NCBI RefSeq assembly: GCF_036884655.1
Contig: NC_088340.1
Span: 9,897,001 to 9,961,000, forward strand
Direction: 5' to 3'
Source: Musa acuminata AAA Group
Taxonomy: Eukaryota > Streptophyta > Magnoliopsida > Zingiberales > Musaceae
DNA: 64,000 bases
Shown here: positions 1 through 13,598 of the stretch, one piece after another
Position numbering within the stretch: position 1 is the first letter of the stretch
Layout of the letters: every line of letters begins with the position of its first letter
Program-made: the position numbers and the translations under genes
The notes under the pieces: model-generated
Database searches by the model: none
Told to the model about the DNA's origin: nothing
The model's input: only the letters and a program-made list of their open reading frames with translations

Positions 1-1259
1 TTAAACTTTTACCTATTTTCAACAAGGCCATGTAGCAGTGGATGAATAAATATACATATGTAACTTTTAATTACTTATCATTAATGTTAACATATTTTCC
101 AATAATTATAATTTAATGTTTGATAACCATCCACAATAAATAAAAAACACTAAACAATGCAAAAAGGATGATGGAAGTATAACTAACCACATAAAGTGAA
201 TATTTAATGAACATTAAACTTTTGTCTATTTTCAACAAAGTCATTTAGCAGTGGATGATTAAATATACTTGTAACTTTTAATTACTTCTCATTAATGTTA
301 ACATATTTTCTAACAATGATAATTTAATGCTTGATATCTATCTGAAATAAATAAAAATTTGTTTCCATGACATAATATATTCTAGTACTACAACAAGATT
401 TTTTAAATCAACACATCTCCAAGTGTTTTATCCATGTTTTTAGTTCTGTATATGTGCACTATAATACCATAATGTTTTGTAGAGGTGAGATCAATAGCCA
501 TGATCATCAAGACCCATGGAAACTACTCTAGGCCTGCCTTATGGATCATTAACTCTCATGTCACATCAAAACTTCTCATCATGTCTTTTTCCACAAATTC
601 AAGTATGGAAATTACCAAAAAGAAATCAAGCACATAATTATATTAATCTTGGAAATTATATAGCCTTAATTGCTTTTACAATTTATGATTGGTTCACCTA
701 TTCCGTTTGAGGCTTGGGCCCATAACAAAGTCCAGAAGGACACATACTGTGCAACTAAAAGCAGCTAATCACCATAACAATATTTGTTTACATCATGCTG
801 TAATTAGTGAAAAATCACAGGTGAACTAGGCATAGTGAGCACAAAACCTAAGGATCTATGTTTCTTTGTTTGGCAAAGAGAAGGACAAGAAATTTAGCTC
901 CAAAATCCAGTTGAACTAAGGTCCAACTTAAGATGAAACAGTCGATTCAGAAACAGATGAGAGACAAATAGGAAAATGTGTTTACATTTGCAAAAGAACT
1001 CTCCAGCTACAAATTTTACTTACAAAATTGTCTTTCAACACATGCAAGAGAATTTTTATCCAAGCAAATTTTTTAAAATCTAAGCAATTAGAGTAAACAA
1101 AAAAATATTTCTATTAAATAATAGATCACTTCAATGTGGCCTCAAAAGAGCACATTATCTTGAAATAGATACTATAATGGTAAGTGTTACACAAACATCC
1201 AGAAATGAGACAGTGTAATCAAATTAATTTCACAAGACGGTAATGGTTTAAAAAGTAAC
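1..1259. repeat. Intron sequence with partial tandem duplication
   Basis: AT-rich DNA that should lie in the last intron(s) of the dihydrolipoyl dehydrogenase gene, because exon 12 ends at 1260 with a GT donor and the C-terminal block of the enzyme is not found here. A block of roughly 135 bp starting at 1 (ttaaacttttacctatttt) recurs at 214 with substitutions, giving a period of 213 bp. No other coding signal was seen. Confidence 0.6.
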
Positions 1260-4200
1260 CTTAGCGAGCCCCTCTCCCTCATTCTCTGCTAGAGCCTTTG
1301 TGTTCGCCTTGAAACTAGTCTTAGCAACCCTTATTTCAAATCCATCCTTCTCACTTTTCTCCCTTGCTTGAGGCTGCAAAATAACTCATATAGACATCTA
1401 AACCTTACATGTCAGAAAAAAAGAGAAATAAATAAAGAAACCAACGGTTGTGACAAACTAATGTATAACAAGATATCACAACAATGACTGGAAAAGATTT
1501 TTCATCTCAGTGAATCTTATTTCAAGTAAAACTTTGTTATAATACATTAAACTCCCTTGTGGAGGAGGTAGAAAATTTGCAAGTTACTAAGCAACTAAGA
1601 CTAAGAATCCAAACCGATGTTATTAAGCCAATTTCTGAAGTGCCATCTGAGTATCCATGTGCACAGCTGAAGCACAATGAATAGAAAAATTAATAGACAA
1701 ATCAATTATCTACTATGTTACTAATGAATGTGGATATTGTTCTTGCAACCAATGTTTTAACTTTCCAACATACTGGCAGTTCAGACCAGTATTTACCAGC
1801 CGATGATAAACAATACATGGGCCAGACGGTTGGTTTCACCTGGTCTGATTTAACTTTGGGCTTACTACCTGGTACACTTACCATATTGGTGCCCAGGAAC
1901 CTTACTGGTAACAAACTATAGCATGAAGTAATCTCGATTACATTTTGGCACCAATGTACTTCCCATTCCTTTTTCTCCTTGAAAGTAATCTCAATTACAT
2001 AACCTGAATGTCATCCTCCTCACCCACATGCTATGCCAACACCTCTGCAGCTCTCTCCACCTTCATCACCACACACGACTCGTCAATGCCTCCATCTCTA
2101 TTGCCTCATATGACCTTGACTCCTTGCTCGCCTTCGACTGCGCCTACCAGCTCCCCACCATTGTGGGTGGTATGTAGCTGACCCTCTCAGCACTTTTGGT
2201 TGTCCTAGGCTCCTAGAATGTGGCAGTAGTGGTTTGGCCTCTGACCAGCATCTAACGTCCTGATACTTGGTTCATTGATGGTGCCACTACTGTAACAATC
2301 TGGTTGTTGACTAATATTGGTGTACTAGACTGAGATTTTACCTTGGTTACAACAGATAACAAACTTGCAAAATGAAGATGCTAATCACATATACCAACCT
2401 ATAAGAACTTCAGCTATGCCAGTAAGACTTGTTAATTGCTATATTGGTGGAAAAGCTACATGTATCGCAAGCACAATATACTTTCTTGTATTGGACCAAG
2501 ATTTTAATGCTTAGTTTCAACAGTCAACAAACTTGCAAAATGGAGATGATGGTCAGGTTTACGAATCAATAAAAACTTCAGCTATGCTATTAAGACTTCT
2601 TAGTTGCTATCTTGGTGGAAAGGCTATAGGTATCATAGGCATAAGGGACTTGCAAAATTGTGACATACACAAGTAGAAAAAAATTCATCAAAAGCAACTC
2701 AACTAACAAGCTGTAGATCCTGACTACTATGTCAAATCACTAGTCAACTAAAGAACCATCATGGTCTCCTTTTATTATTTCTGTTGGTGAACTTTCGTGC
2801 CGTGGCCGAGGAGTTAGCACGGCTTGGTCCACGAGCCAATGTCCGGAGCTCCCGAGGGGTTGGCGGTGCTTTTCTCGGTCAGATGGTGGACGAGCCGAGG
2901 ACAAGTTGAGTTGCCGGTCGGGTCGGTCGCGCCTCCGGGGTGGCCGAACTCCTGCACACAGACCCTGGTCGGGGTGTTCCCGAATTGGGTCCCTCGTAGA
3001 TTAAGTCAATGGTCTTCTCCTCTTTTTTGTTCTTACCCCTGGTCAAGTGCCGGCCAGGGGTTTTTATACTACTGCCCAAGGATCGGTCGTACGCGGATTT
3101 GGCGTGACGGCCAACCCCCGAGTGGCCAGATGGTACCTTTGTACGGACACCGCCCGGTGAGCGTGGAACGGCGCCATATGGCGCCGTCCCGGGATTTCCG
3201 GGATAGGACTTACCGAGGGGGCGCCTTCCCGAGTGAGCTTCGGTGTGGGGAGTCGGTCCTCGTGCTGACTTGGCAAGGGCGTGACGTGGCATGGGTTGTG
3301 ACGTGGCCGGTATCCAAAATATGCCTTACCAATTTCAAACAAGGTCTTCTTATTCCTTTTGATCTCCTCACACTACATATTTAGATTAAGCCGCTCACTT
3401 GACAGGTGCATTTCTACATCTCCTTTGAGGATCTCCAAATTACATTGAAAATTTCCAAACATTTTATCCTTAATCAGAATTGGTGCAAATTGTTTACAAA
3501 TGCAAAATTTTCCAATGTGTTGGTTTCTCACTGCCCAATATTCTAATGTGTAAAGCATATTAAGTTTTACAATGTCTCATAAAATCTTTCTTTTTTATCA
3601 AGGATGCATGATGAGCACAAAATACTCCAAACACCCCTCTACGTTTTAAGTTTTAACCATTCCAATTTAAGTTGCAAGCGGCATCTTCTTCAAACTTCCC
3701 TTCTTTTATAATATATCCAGAGTAACAAAATTTTTAGTTTTTGGGAACTTGTTGTTTATCTGTGTTAGCTATGCCTTTAAATCTTCCCATGGTGTCGATA
3801 AAGTTGCTCTTTGTACATTGTCATGATAGATATAGAGTTTATCCCATCATAGAAGTTCAGCATAAATATACTCGAAATACCCCTCTACCCTTTAAGTTTT
3901 AATCATTCCAATTTAAGTTGCATGAGGCATCTTCTTCAATCTTCCCTTCTTTTACAATATATCCAAAGCATCAAAATTTTTTAGTTTTTGGGAACTTGTT
4001 GTTTATCTGTGTTAGCTATGCCTTTAAATCGTCCCATGGTGTTGATAAAGTTGCTCTTTGTACATTGTCATGATAGATATAGAGTTTATCCCATCATAGA
4101 AGTTCAGCATAAATATACTCAGATCACCATTAGGAACAAAACCATGTCTCAGAAAATGAACGAGCATGAACTACAAATGCATTTTCTAACAAAAAGCAGC

Positions 4201-7200
4201 AACGAAGATGAATATATACAAGATACATCATAAGTATGCCCAAAACATGAGAAGATGAGGGTGTCTATAGCATATAATGCAGTATGATAAGGATCTATTA
4301 GATCTAATAGCATAACAATAAACATTTGCCAAACAGTTGGAGAGAAACATATTTATTGCACACCAAAAAATTCTTGTCAAACAGTTTGCTGAATTCTATC
4401 ATTTTAACTTCTATAAAAACCAAGCTTCCAAAAACAGTGAAATAAAGTGTGATACAGGAAACACATTTTAAAATTTGCAATCCTCAAGGCATGTTTACCT
4501 CCGTAAGTCCAACCATACTGATCTCAGGATGTGTGAAACAGGCAGCTGGAATGCTTAAGTGGTTAAGCACGTTATTGTTCCCACATATTTGCTCAACAAC
4601 TATGTTCACAATGAAACCGATTGTTAAACAACAAAGATTTACAAGTATGAAAAATAAACATAGTCTGAGAAATTATGCCTGATATCCCTTGTGCACTAGC
4701 AGCATGAGCAAGCATCAATTTTCCATTGGCATCTCCTATGCAATATATATGAGGGACCTATAGAGATATTTGCCCATTTAAAAAAAAGAAGTTTATGCCA
4801 CAGCCAAAGTTTCTCACTGGAAAGATAAAAATTGAAAGACTATAAAGCTAGATGCAATAATAAAGATTAAGATGTATTAGCAAAAAGGTCTGGACTAACC
4901 AGATTTCCATCGGCATCCATGACTTGCATGTGCTCATCAACTGGGACAAAACCACGTACTGTAGTTACATTTATCTGGAAATGAACCACAGAAATATTAG
5001 AATCTCTTTTTTTTCTCCTACTCTCCATTAAGGTTAACATATTCAAACACCGACATTTTCTAAGCCAAGTCCCTTTGTGAATGGTGCCCTTCCGGTTGCT
5101 ATAAGTGCTGCATCTACCTGCAGAAAACAATGAGCTTATTTGCAACATGGAAGCAGATCAAGTTAGCTAATGACAACAGTTAAGTTATATATACAACTAG
5201 AATAATCAATTTACTCCTTCAAAGCTACCTCCATAAATAATGATGGCAAAGTCGGTGACTCGGTAGATATTGAATAACAATTGATTTGGGTAGTGGGTAC
5301 TATTTATATGTGGTAGATTACGCAGCAGCCATTTGTTGTTTCTTGGAAAGTCATGAGATGGAAAGGACATAATCAAACAATCCTAAATACCCATGGCAGA
5401 TACCTTGCCATTCTTTTAGCTATAGGTTGGGCTCATATCCAAAATCAGGTTCATGCCCATGAAGGTACACAAGATTGACATTTGGTCATAACCTGTTTGT
5501 GCTTTTATTGGAGAAGATGGATGAGAAATGATCACTGACAGACTCATGATCCACACTTACTATTGTGAAGGGGAAAAAGCGGTAAAATTTAGCTATAAGC
5601 TACTACAATCAATGGGTTTCCATTGTTTTCTTTATTTTCAGTATGCTGAATAATATTCTACCACATACAGAAACTTCCAAGTGAATAGAAAGGTTGATTC
5701 CTACATGTTACTATTCATGTAATATACATTTAACACGCTAGAAAAAAGTTAAGGGTTGTCATATGTATAAAGAATAAAGTGAAGATTCAAGAAGCATAAA
5801 AGTCAACTTAGATTTCAAAGTGTCATCACATTATCATGGACTCATCTGTCATGTCAATATCTCCATATTCAAGCTATATATCTTTGTATATGATATTTGT
5901 GAAGCATACTAGCAAGCACCATGTACTCACAAAAGACCAGATAAGCATACAACAAAAACTACCATATCAAAGGTGTAGAGAAACTATGGTTGTATTAACA
6001 AGAGATGTCTAATACCTTTAATCCTGCCATGACTAGTAAACTTTCGCCTGAAAGAATTTACTGGTCTAACATACTTAAGACAAAATAGCAAAAATCACTG
6101 ATAAATTGCATGATCTTAACTGCCATGGGAAACTAGGAAATATGTCTAAAGTGCCAAGGGTTGAAATGATGATGTCAAGTTAGTGTGCAGCAATTACAAA
6201 TGTATTATACTTACATTTGACTATTCCTCAGTACAGGATGCTTGCTCAAATCAATAAATTGCCTTACAATAAGAAAATAAATTCCATTACCAGCAAGTTT
6301 ATCACTGTAGACTGAACTTACTAAGGGCAGATATATCAAGGATCTAAGAATCTCATGCTGCCCAAGTGAAGCAGCTGTTAGCTTTATTAGCAAGATGATG
6401 CAGCGATGTACCACATATCTTCCTGCAATTGGCCATGTCACAGCTATGTGGTGGTGCATGTGCCCTGACTTTGTGACACTAAACATACACACACCAGTGT
6501 CCCCTACACAACTTCCTCTATAACTCCTCTAATGAACTGTACACATATATCAATATACTGTCACGGACAAAATTCTAAACAGGATGTTTGATGTAATGTT
6601 TATGTATGTCCGTGTCTTTTGGTTTGTTCATGCTTTGCACAGCATGTAGAGGGACGGTTGAAGGCTTAACAGCCCTATTTTAGTTGGGTTTGGTGGCCGT
6701 TTTAGGTTTGTAAATAAAGGTTGTGTCATGTGGACACTTGTGAGAGATATTCGATTTGTAATGGACCATTTTGACCCTTTGTTGTGCAACTATTCAGAGC
6801 TTGTAAAGTGTGTTTGTAATTTGCATTGACTATGAAGTGTTTTCGGAAATGTTTGCTTGTGGATCCCGAGTGAGACGCTTTCTCTAACCTGTTTTCTCCT
6901 TTGTAAGTCCTAAGGGACCATGGGAGGTTTCAGGGAGGTTGACCTTTACGGACGGACACGCAAGGGTGCGACACGACTTAGACAAAACTAGTTAAGTTCG
7001 TGACAATACGTTGATACAGTGAAATAAATTACGACAACCCTAAGTCATTATGTGCTACATCACTGCTAGCAATTAACATTGTTTAATATCCAAGGACATA
7101 TCCTTCTAACTATAACATGTATTAAGTATCAGAAGGGCTTCTGCTACTCGTCTTAGAATAAAAAGTGAGACACTTATCCTCATCTCATGTATAACATTTC

Positions 7201-10200
7201 ACCAGATGACATTTTGTTCCACCTCTTTCGCAAAATTTTATCAACCTACTATTTTGAATATGAGCATAAGCAATCCACAGAATACACTACAAGATTACCA
7301 TTAAGAACCAAATTCAGATTTGGCACTCATTTTCATTAGAAAATTTTGTAAAAATCAAGGTAACAGCAAAGCTCCTCAAGAGTAAAAATTAATACATCAA
7401 AATTTACCTCAAGAGTATCTTTTGGTTCCTTTGTTTTGGCATCAATAAGTTCGATAAGAACAGGTTTTCCATCCTTTGCTGGTGTGATCTATAAGAATGT
7501 ATATCACCAATATTAGTACACCTTTAATTTTGATTAACAGAAACACAAAATTAAAGGATGAGAACTAAAACCTTCTTCGCAAATACACCAGTATGATGAT
7601 CAATCTTCCTAGGATTAATGAGAATTCTCTGAGCCAACTTTGCTATTTCAGGATCAAAACCAGGCATAAGTTGATCTAGAGCTTCAACAAAAGTAACCTG
7701 GCCAAAAACAAAGTTGGTCTTAGAAGCATTTCAAGTCAAACAGTAGAACTCAGGTCAATAAGATAATAGAAATTAAATATTATGGTGAACCATTCATTTT
7801 TATGATTAGTCAGTACTCACTTGTAGAATGTCCATAAATACTAAATTCAATTTACAGCTACTTGAATTTCAGTAGCATGTATAATCTCTGTTCACAATCT
7901 TATTTCACCTTCTATGATATTTTGATGCGCCCCTTTCAATGCAGAGATCAAGCTTGGTAAATAAACATTACCAAGTTAGAACATTATCTGAACTGGAAAC
8001 TCGTACTGAATGATTACCAATGGCTGGAGATCACCAATGGTATCATCAAAGAAGATAACTTTGATAGCAGATACCATGATCAGTGAGCATGATCTAATGC
8101 TATAGTTAATCAAAAGGAGAACAATAATTCCAACCCAAAATCATGTAAATATGGAACTCCTAATAACATAGGCAACTTTACAGAATGCAAACCCTTGCAT
8201 GCTGAATGCTAGGACAGAGACTTTGTCAATACACGTAAATATGGTGCTGCTAATATCACAGGAAACTATATGGTTGTAAAGAGTTGCATGCTGAAGTACA
8301 ACACATAAAAATAAAAACATTATACATTAAACAGAATCAATGTTGTGAAACATAAACCATCAAAAACTAGGTATTCAGGATTATGGCAGTCTATGCATTA
8401 AAGAAAAGTAATGTTGCAGAACATAAATCATCACACTGGGGATTTATGACAGTCTATGTGCTCCTTATCTGGCAAAAGAAAAACAGAAGCTAAGTTGAAG
8501 GCAAAGAATCAACCATGGAATAAACACTACCTTAAGAAAACCTATCAAAAAGGTAGTCAACAGTAAATTCATACCTCACTACCAAGTGCGGTGTACACAT
8601 CACTAAATTCAAGTCCAATATAACCACTTCCTACAATAGCTATCCAATCTGGTACCCACTCCAGCTTGAGTGCATGATCACTAGTAAATACAGTTTTTCC
8701 TGCATATATCACCCAATAAGACAAAAAAATAACAAAATTAACCATACAAGAACAGCATAATAATGCATTGACAGGAAACTACTAGGACTAACTTATAGTA
8801 GCTGAAGTAAACTATAAGTAATGCAAAGTCGTATCTGCCAAGATATAAAGAATTAAAGAAAATAAAAAATAACCATTAATTATAAGTTAAACGTCAATAT
8901 AAAAAAAAAACAATAATTGAAAACCACTATAATGACCTATCAAACATTTTCTACTTCGGTGGGTTAAAAACTAGAACAAGTAAAGACTCATCATAATCAT
9001 ACCAGAAGTATACAAGGACAGAAAATGAGCACCTGCTTGAGAACATACAACTTAACACAGTCCGTTTTAAAAAAAAATACTTTGATATTGGTATAATGCT
9101 CACAAGCTTGAAACCTGCAAGCTGGGTTTAACATGAATAAAGAGCCTATTACACATAAATCATGATCTTTTCCACAATATCTTGGAAACAACAGTCTCCA
9201 TCTAAAAGAGTTAGAAAAGAAATGTGGAATCCTAAGCTATGTTCTGACTGATCATTTGTTTAAAAAATGTTGAAGCATAAACCTCTTCATGAGAGAGTTC
9301 ATGAAGTTGGGAATTCATATCAGGAAAAACTGCTAGAGGTGAAAATCTTATAGATCATTGGCATAAAAAGGGCAAAAATTATGATTAGAAGATAACGTTG
9401 ATAATATTTTTGGTCGATTACATATTAATATATTCGTGTTTCTGCAACTACATAAAATAAACAAAACAGAAATGAATGCTGAATTTCATCATTTTCATAA
9501 GGGAAATTTTCCAACATTGACAACAGTACATGCACTTATTTGTAGACAATTAGACATAAATGACTAATTACCAATTAGATAAGTCAGAGAAGATAGAGCT
9601 AACCATCCACTTCAATGCCATTGGGTACAAATGGAACAGATCCAGTTGCTATTATTATGTTCCTAGCTGTAACTTCTGTATCAGGGAACCCAACTTTTCC
9701 ATATTTCACCCTTTGTGTCCCCTGGAAAATATTAGTACATCATAATAAGAAATTAGTTCATGACACTTTAACATGGCACTAACACATTACCTCATAAATC
9801 ATTGGAGGAAGAAAAAACAAATAAAGATAAGTGTCCGAAGGGACCAACCCAAATTGCAATCACAGTTTATGCCTGGTTTGGATCATGTAATACTAATATG
9901 CTTATCAACAAATGCCATTGGATAATATGTCACAATCAACGACAAGATGGAAACTCAGCTATTAAATGAGGAACAATGATGATCAATATACTGCAGAAGG
10001 CTTAACATCAAACACAAGCAACTTACCACAATAGTGCCAACTCCTGTGAGTATGTCAACACCTAAAGCTTTCATTGAATTAGTCAAATTGCTCCGGATTT
10101 TAGAAGCAAGATTATTTGCATGATCTGCAACACTCTGTCTATCATATCCAGGAGATGCAACCTGTCATTTCAGAGCAATGTATCAAAGAATGGCATATTT

Positions 10201-11809
10201 ATTATGTTTAACTTATAAATAGATTAAAAAAATTAAGTGCAGTGCACTCTCTAGAAAATATAGTGGAGGTGGCATGACTAGAAAAAAACAATTAAGGTAG
10301 GAAATTGCATTTTTCATAATATAGACCTGATGACACAAAGAATTTCCAGTAAAATTGGGGCTTAAATATATTCCACTGAAGTGAAGCTATGTGTAAATGT
10401 ACATTAGGATCTTTATTGACATTATCATCATGGCATACACAAAGAATGTTCCATATTTCTTCAGTCAAAGCAGTTATAATAAGTGGCATGTGAACTAATC
10501 AGATTAAACATCTCGTCAGAAACAAAAAAAGACATAATGAAGAAAGAGAAAAAATGTATCTCTTTGATCTTATTTGCCAAAACAATTAGTTCTTAAGTAC
10601 CAGATTAGGCATTAGTATGATTCCATCCAATTGTTTCTGGATTCTAGCCATATGGTAAGAGAAAGAACAATTGAAGTTTCAATACCTGTAGGCCCAATGC
10701 CTTCAAGTGGTGCTCATCTTGAAGCTCACGCATGCGACCACTAACAGCAAGAAGAGCTTTAGATGGAACACACCCTCTATTTACACAAGTACCACCAACA
10801 ATATCCCCTTCAATAATGGCAGTTTTCAGACCCTGCAAACCAACACATATCAGGACTCAATTCTGATGAAGAATAAGCCAAAGCATATGGCGAACAAATA
10901 AACAGCCAAATGAAATCCAAACATTAACACGACATGTCAATACAACAGATTAAATTATAGCCAAAAACTTGATGCTTCAGTCAAACATTGAAATCTTCTC
11001 ATGTTTGTGACTTCATAAACATACATCAGGTTGTGCAAGGGAAGTGGCCCAAGAAATGACTGCTTTATAGGTTTCTCTACAATCTGTCCGTTTCTATTTG
11101 CTACACGAAAATGTTTCATGAACATTGGTAGATCATGCATGGGTATCCCAAGAAACATAGCGACAACTACTGTAACCATCAGCGAACAGCATCAATAGAT
11201 AAATGGTAAACGAGTCAAAAAACCAACCGGTTTTACTATTGTGTCAAGTAATTTACTACTGTATTGCCCAAAAGTAAGATAGAATTGTGAAAAAAGGCAT
11301 AACCCTAACAGATTTTGTCAACGAAAGAAAGGATCGGAAAAAAAGAATCATATATGAGAAAAAAGGAAATTAATTAGAATAATGTCACTCAAGACGATTC
11401 GGCCAGCTATACGGTAAGCCATTATACCATCAAGAAGTCGCGGGCGGCCAGAACCCAAGCTCTAAGTTAAAACAGACAACATTACCTTCTCAACGGCATG
11501 GAGCGCCGCACCATGACCTCCGACGCCCGCTCCAATGATGACAAGATCATAATCGAAGCCCTTGGTGGGGCTCCCGTTGCTCTTCGCCGCAGCCAAGACC
11601 TTATTGGAGAGGACCCGTGCGGGATACGGGGAGATCCTCCCGGAGGCCTCCGAATTCAACGAGCGGAGGGACAATACCTCCCTTCGGAGGCCGCAGAAGC
11701 GGAGTCCGGAGCGGCGAAAGGCACCGAAGGGGGAGGCGGCGACCGACGGATCGGATCTGGCAGTAGGAGAAAGGGGGAGAGAGAGGGAGAGCGAGACGGA
11801 GGCTGGCAT
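1260..11809 (-). CDS. LPD1: Plastid dihydrolipoyl dehydrogenase (E3), 3' end off window
   Basis: FAD-dependent E3 subunit of the plastid pyruvate dehydrogenase complex; it reoxidises dihydrolipoyl groups and passes electrons to NAD+. Twelve exons were placed: 11486-11809, 10686-10832, 10027-10161, 9604-9721, 8575-8699, 7572-7697, 7408-7488, 5055-5117, 4900-4974, 4679-4757, 4499-4599 and 1260-1373. All phases agree and give 496 residues. Exon 1 encodes a Ser/Arg-rich transit peptide followed by the first dinucleotide fold ([13 protein letters not shown]). Exon 2 has the redox disulfide CVNRGC. Exon 5 has the NAD fold ([11 protein letters not shown]), exon 8 ATGRAPFT, and exon 10 the FAD motif YCIGDANG. 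About 70 C-terminal residues, including the catalytic HPTLSE region, must lie left of the window. Introns 7 and 11 are swollen by LTR insertions, and intron 10 starts with GC. The plastid rather than mitochondrial form is inferred from the transit peptide and close resemblance to the plant plastid type. Confidence 0.93.
2782..3331. mobile_element. Solo LTR in LPD1 intron 11
   Basis: A 550-bp GC-rich island in an AT-rich intron. It begins TGTTGGTGAAC and ends CTTACCA, and is flanked by a perfect 5-bp target duplication ATTTC (2777-2781 and 3332-3336). A TATA-like tttttata lies near 3060. No internal retrotransposon coding is present, so it is read as a solo LTR left by recombination between two LTRs, probably of a Ty3/gypsy element. 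ORFs inside it are chance open frames. Confidence 0.75.
3629..4121. repeat. 246-bp tandem duplication in intron
   Basis: Two imperfect direct copies with a period of 246 bp, anchored by ttccaatttaagttgca near 3660 and 3906 and by cagcataaatatactc at both ends. It lies in intron 11 of the LPD1 gene. The copies differ by scattered substitutions. It is a local segmental duplication without coding content. Confidence 0.85.
4600..4678 (-). other. GC-AG intron (LPD1 intron 10)
   Basis: A 79-bp intron between exons 10 and 11. On the gene strand the upstream exon ends GGGATATCAG and is followed by gcataat, not GT; the acceptor is catag before TTGTTGAGCAA. The phase-1 junction restores the conserved G-I-S-V-V-E-Q block, and no GT donor nearby keeps frame. 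Confidence 0.8.
6559..7005. mobile_element. Solo LTR candidate in LPD1 intron 7
   Basis: A 447-bp block beginning TGTCACGGAC and ending GTTCGTGACA, so its ends form the short inverted repeat TGTCACG/CGTGACA. It is flanked by ATAC on each side (6555-6558 and 7006-7009), a 4-bp duplication. Composition differs from the surrounding intron. No coding capacity was seen. A solo LTR is the simplest reading; the short duplication makes this less certain than the 2782-3331 copy. Confidence 0.6.
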
Positions 11810-11878
11810 CGCGGGAGCAAGGGGTGCTGAGTAAGGACAGGGGAAGCCGAGCAGGAGGAGAGAGAAATGGAGGAGTAA

Positions 11879-11915
11879 TTAGGGTTTTGGGAGGGTGGGA
11901 AATCGGAGGATATAT
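11879..11915 (-). promoter_or_regulatory. LPD1 core promoter: TATA-like box and telo-box
   Basis: Upstream of the LPD1 start codon at 11809, the gene strand reads ATATAT (11910-11915) and then AAAACCCTAA (11879-11888), a telo-box. Telo-boxes near transcription starts are typical of plant housekeeping and organelle-related genes. TATA function and the start site are inferred from spacing only. Confidence 0.5.
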
Positions 11916-12069
11916 GTAGACGAGGGGAAGGGGGCAGAGAGAAAGCGAGATGGCCTCGAACAGTCCGTTAGGAGAGGGCGGAGGATTCGAAGTAGAGACA
12001 TTGGCCCAGTGGCGGATCGAGGATACGAACGACCGCGTATGATATTGCAGTGTGAAAGTACCCTCCATC

Positions 12070-13598
12070 GGGGGTGAACTCGCCTACCCGCTTATTGCTT
12101 CCCAGTTTACCTGCCTCCCTTTGGTTGGAGCTCAGTGGTCCTACGCTCCTCCAATCACAAGACAGCAACTTCGCGTGACAGTCCAGAAAAAGGGTAGAAA
12201 GTTCTTCTCCTACCACTCCGGCGGTATTCAGGTGGTTTAACTACCTTGTAGGCCATGCAGTGAATTGCCAGCCTCCAGAAATGGTGTCCACAGCCTGAAG
12301 CCGATGCCGAACAATAATTTCCATGGGCGTGAAAGATCAACATGAAAATGGATGGAAATTCAAGTTTCTCGATATTTTATTTGGAAAAATGACATCAGAG
12401 CTATCTCCATGGTATTCTATTTCCTCCATAATTAGAACCTTCTGATACTTCATTTCAAGTTTCTGCATTTCGGACCACCAGCAAGTACTGTAGCATTAAA
12501 GAGCATTGTATTAAGAGCGGAGCCTCTGGAAAAGATTTGAAATGCAGTACCAAAATATCCATGTAACATTATCGTCATTGTTGTTGTTGTTGTTTGAAAT
12601 CCAAGTGCGGAGATCAAATCTAGATTCAACAACTTGCATCAGAAACAGAAAAAGAATAATCAAGTTGTGGATAGCTGCATATGCATGAACCATAATCATC
12701 TTAGTTTGTTCATAGATAGGACTACAAACAATAAAAAGAATCAAACACTTATTGGAGCAGCAGTGTGCCCTTTTCTGGGCATAACTTACCATGATGTAAT
12801 CTAGAGGCTTTAAATATCATACTTATCTGCCTATATCCTGAAGAAACCCTGAAAGGACCAACAATGCTTGTAATAAACATGAGGTGGAAAAAATAGTGGC
12901 AACACCTATAAACAACTGCAAGTTATTTTCATGTCGGAAATAGATTACCAAGTGGCGGTCACCATGCCACTTCCACTTGATTGCAACAGCAAGATATATG
13001 AGCCGACTATAATTTTTGAAGCAACAAATATGAATGGAGCAAACGAAGAAGAGTTTTAACATGGCAATACACAGAAGTTTGTAACATGCCCAAAGAAAAG
13101 CACCAATATAATGGCAAAACTGAAAACTGAAGAATATAAGCAAACTAGGAATAACCACTCTCTAAGAATTACCATGTAAATGCTGGGAAAAAAATTGATC
13201 TTAGTGACTTCCATGAGTAAATTACATATTGATGTGCATCAACCAATCATGAAGGAGTAAGACCATCAACCAATATAACAGCAAAACTGAAAACTGAAGA
13301 ATATAAGCAAACTAGGAATAACCACTCTCTAAGAATTACCATGTAAATGCTGGGAAAAAAATTGACCTTAGTGACTTCCATGAGTAAATTACATATTGAT
13401 GTGCATCAACCACTCATGAAGGAGTAAGACCATCACTATAGAAAATTTGATTTATTGGCTAAAAAAGGTCATTAAATCAGGTAAAATACTTCTTTAGAAT
13501 CACCGTCTCTTTATATTTTAAGATTGAGAAAAGATCAAGCTACTGTAGTAGTTGCATATATACATCGCAATCGGAAATATCAACTAGTTACTGATAGC
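12070..13598. other. Intergenic region between LPD1 and INO80B-like gene
   Basis: The left part is the LPD1 upstream region, with a CCAAT sequence near 12151 and moderate GC content. The rest is AT-rich 3' flank of the INO80B-like gene. It contains a short TTG microsatellite near 12573-12593 and a tandem duplication described separately. No gene could be supported. Confidence 0.6.
13104..13437. repeat. 167-bp tandem duplication
   Basis: Two near-identical direct copies, period 167 bp (anchor gcaaaactgaaaactgaag at 13114 and 13281), just downstream of the INO80B-like stop codon. Few differences separate the copies, so the duplication looks recent. Confidence 0.9.

Noticed and set aside
2824..3384. 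Open frames of 186 and 137 codons on both strands
   Set aside because: They lie inside the solo LTR in an intron, have no family resemblance, and arise from GC-rich sequence without stops.
11498..12068. Several overlapping open frames opposite LPD1 exon 1
   Set aside because: Shadows of a GC-rich coding exon and its leader; arginine- and glycine-rich translations with no conserved block.
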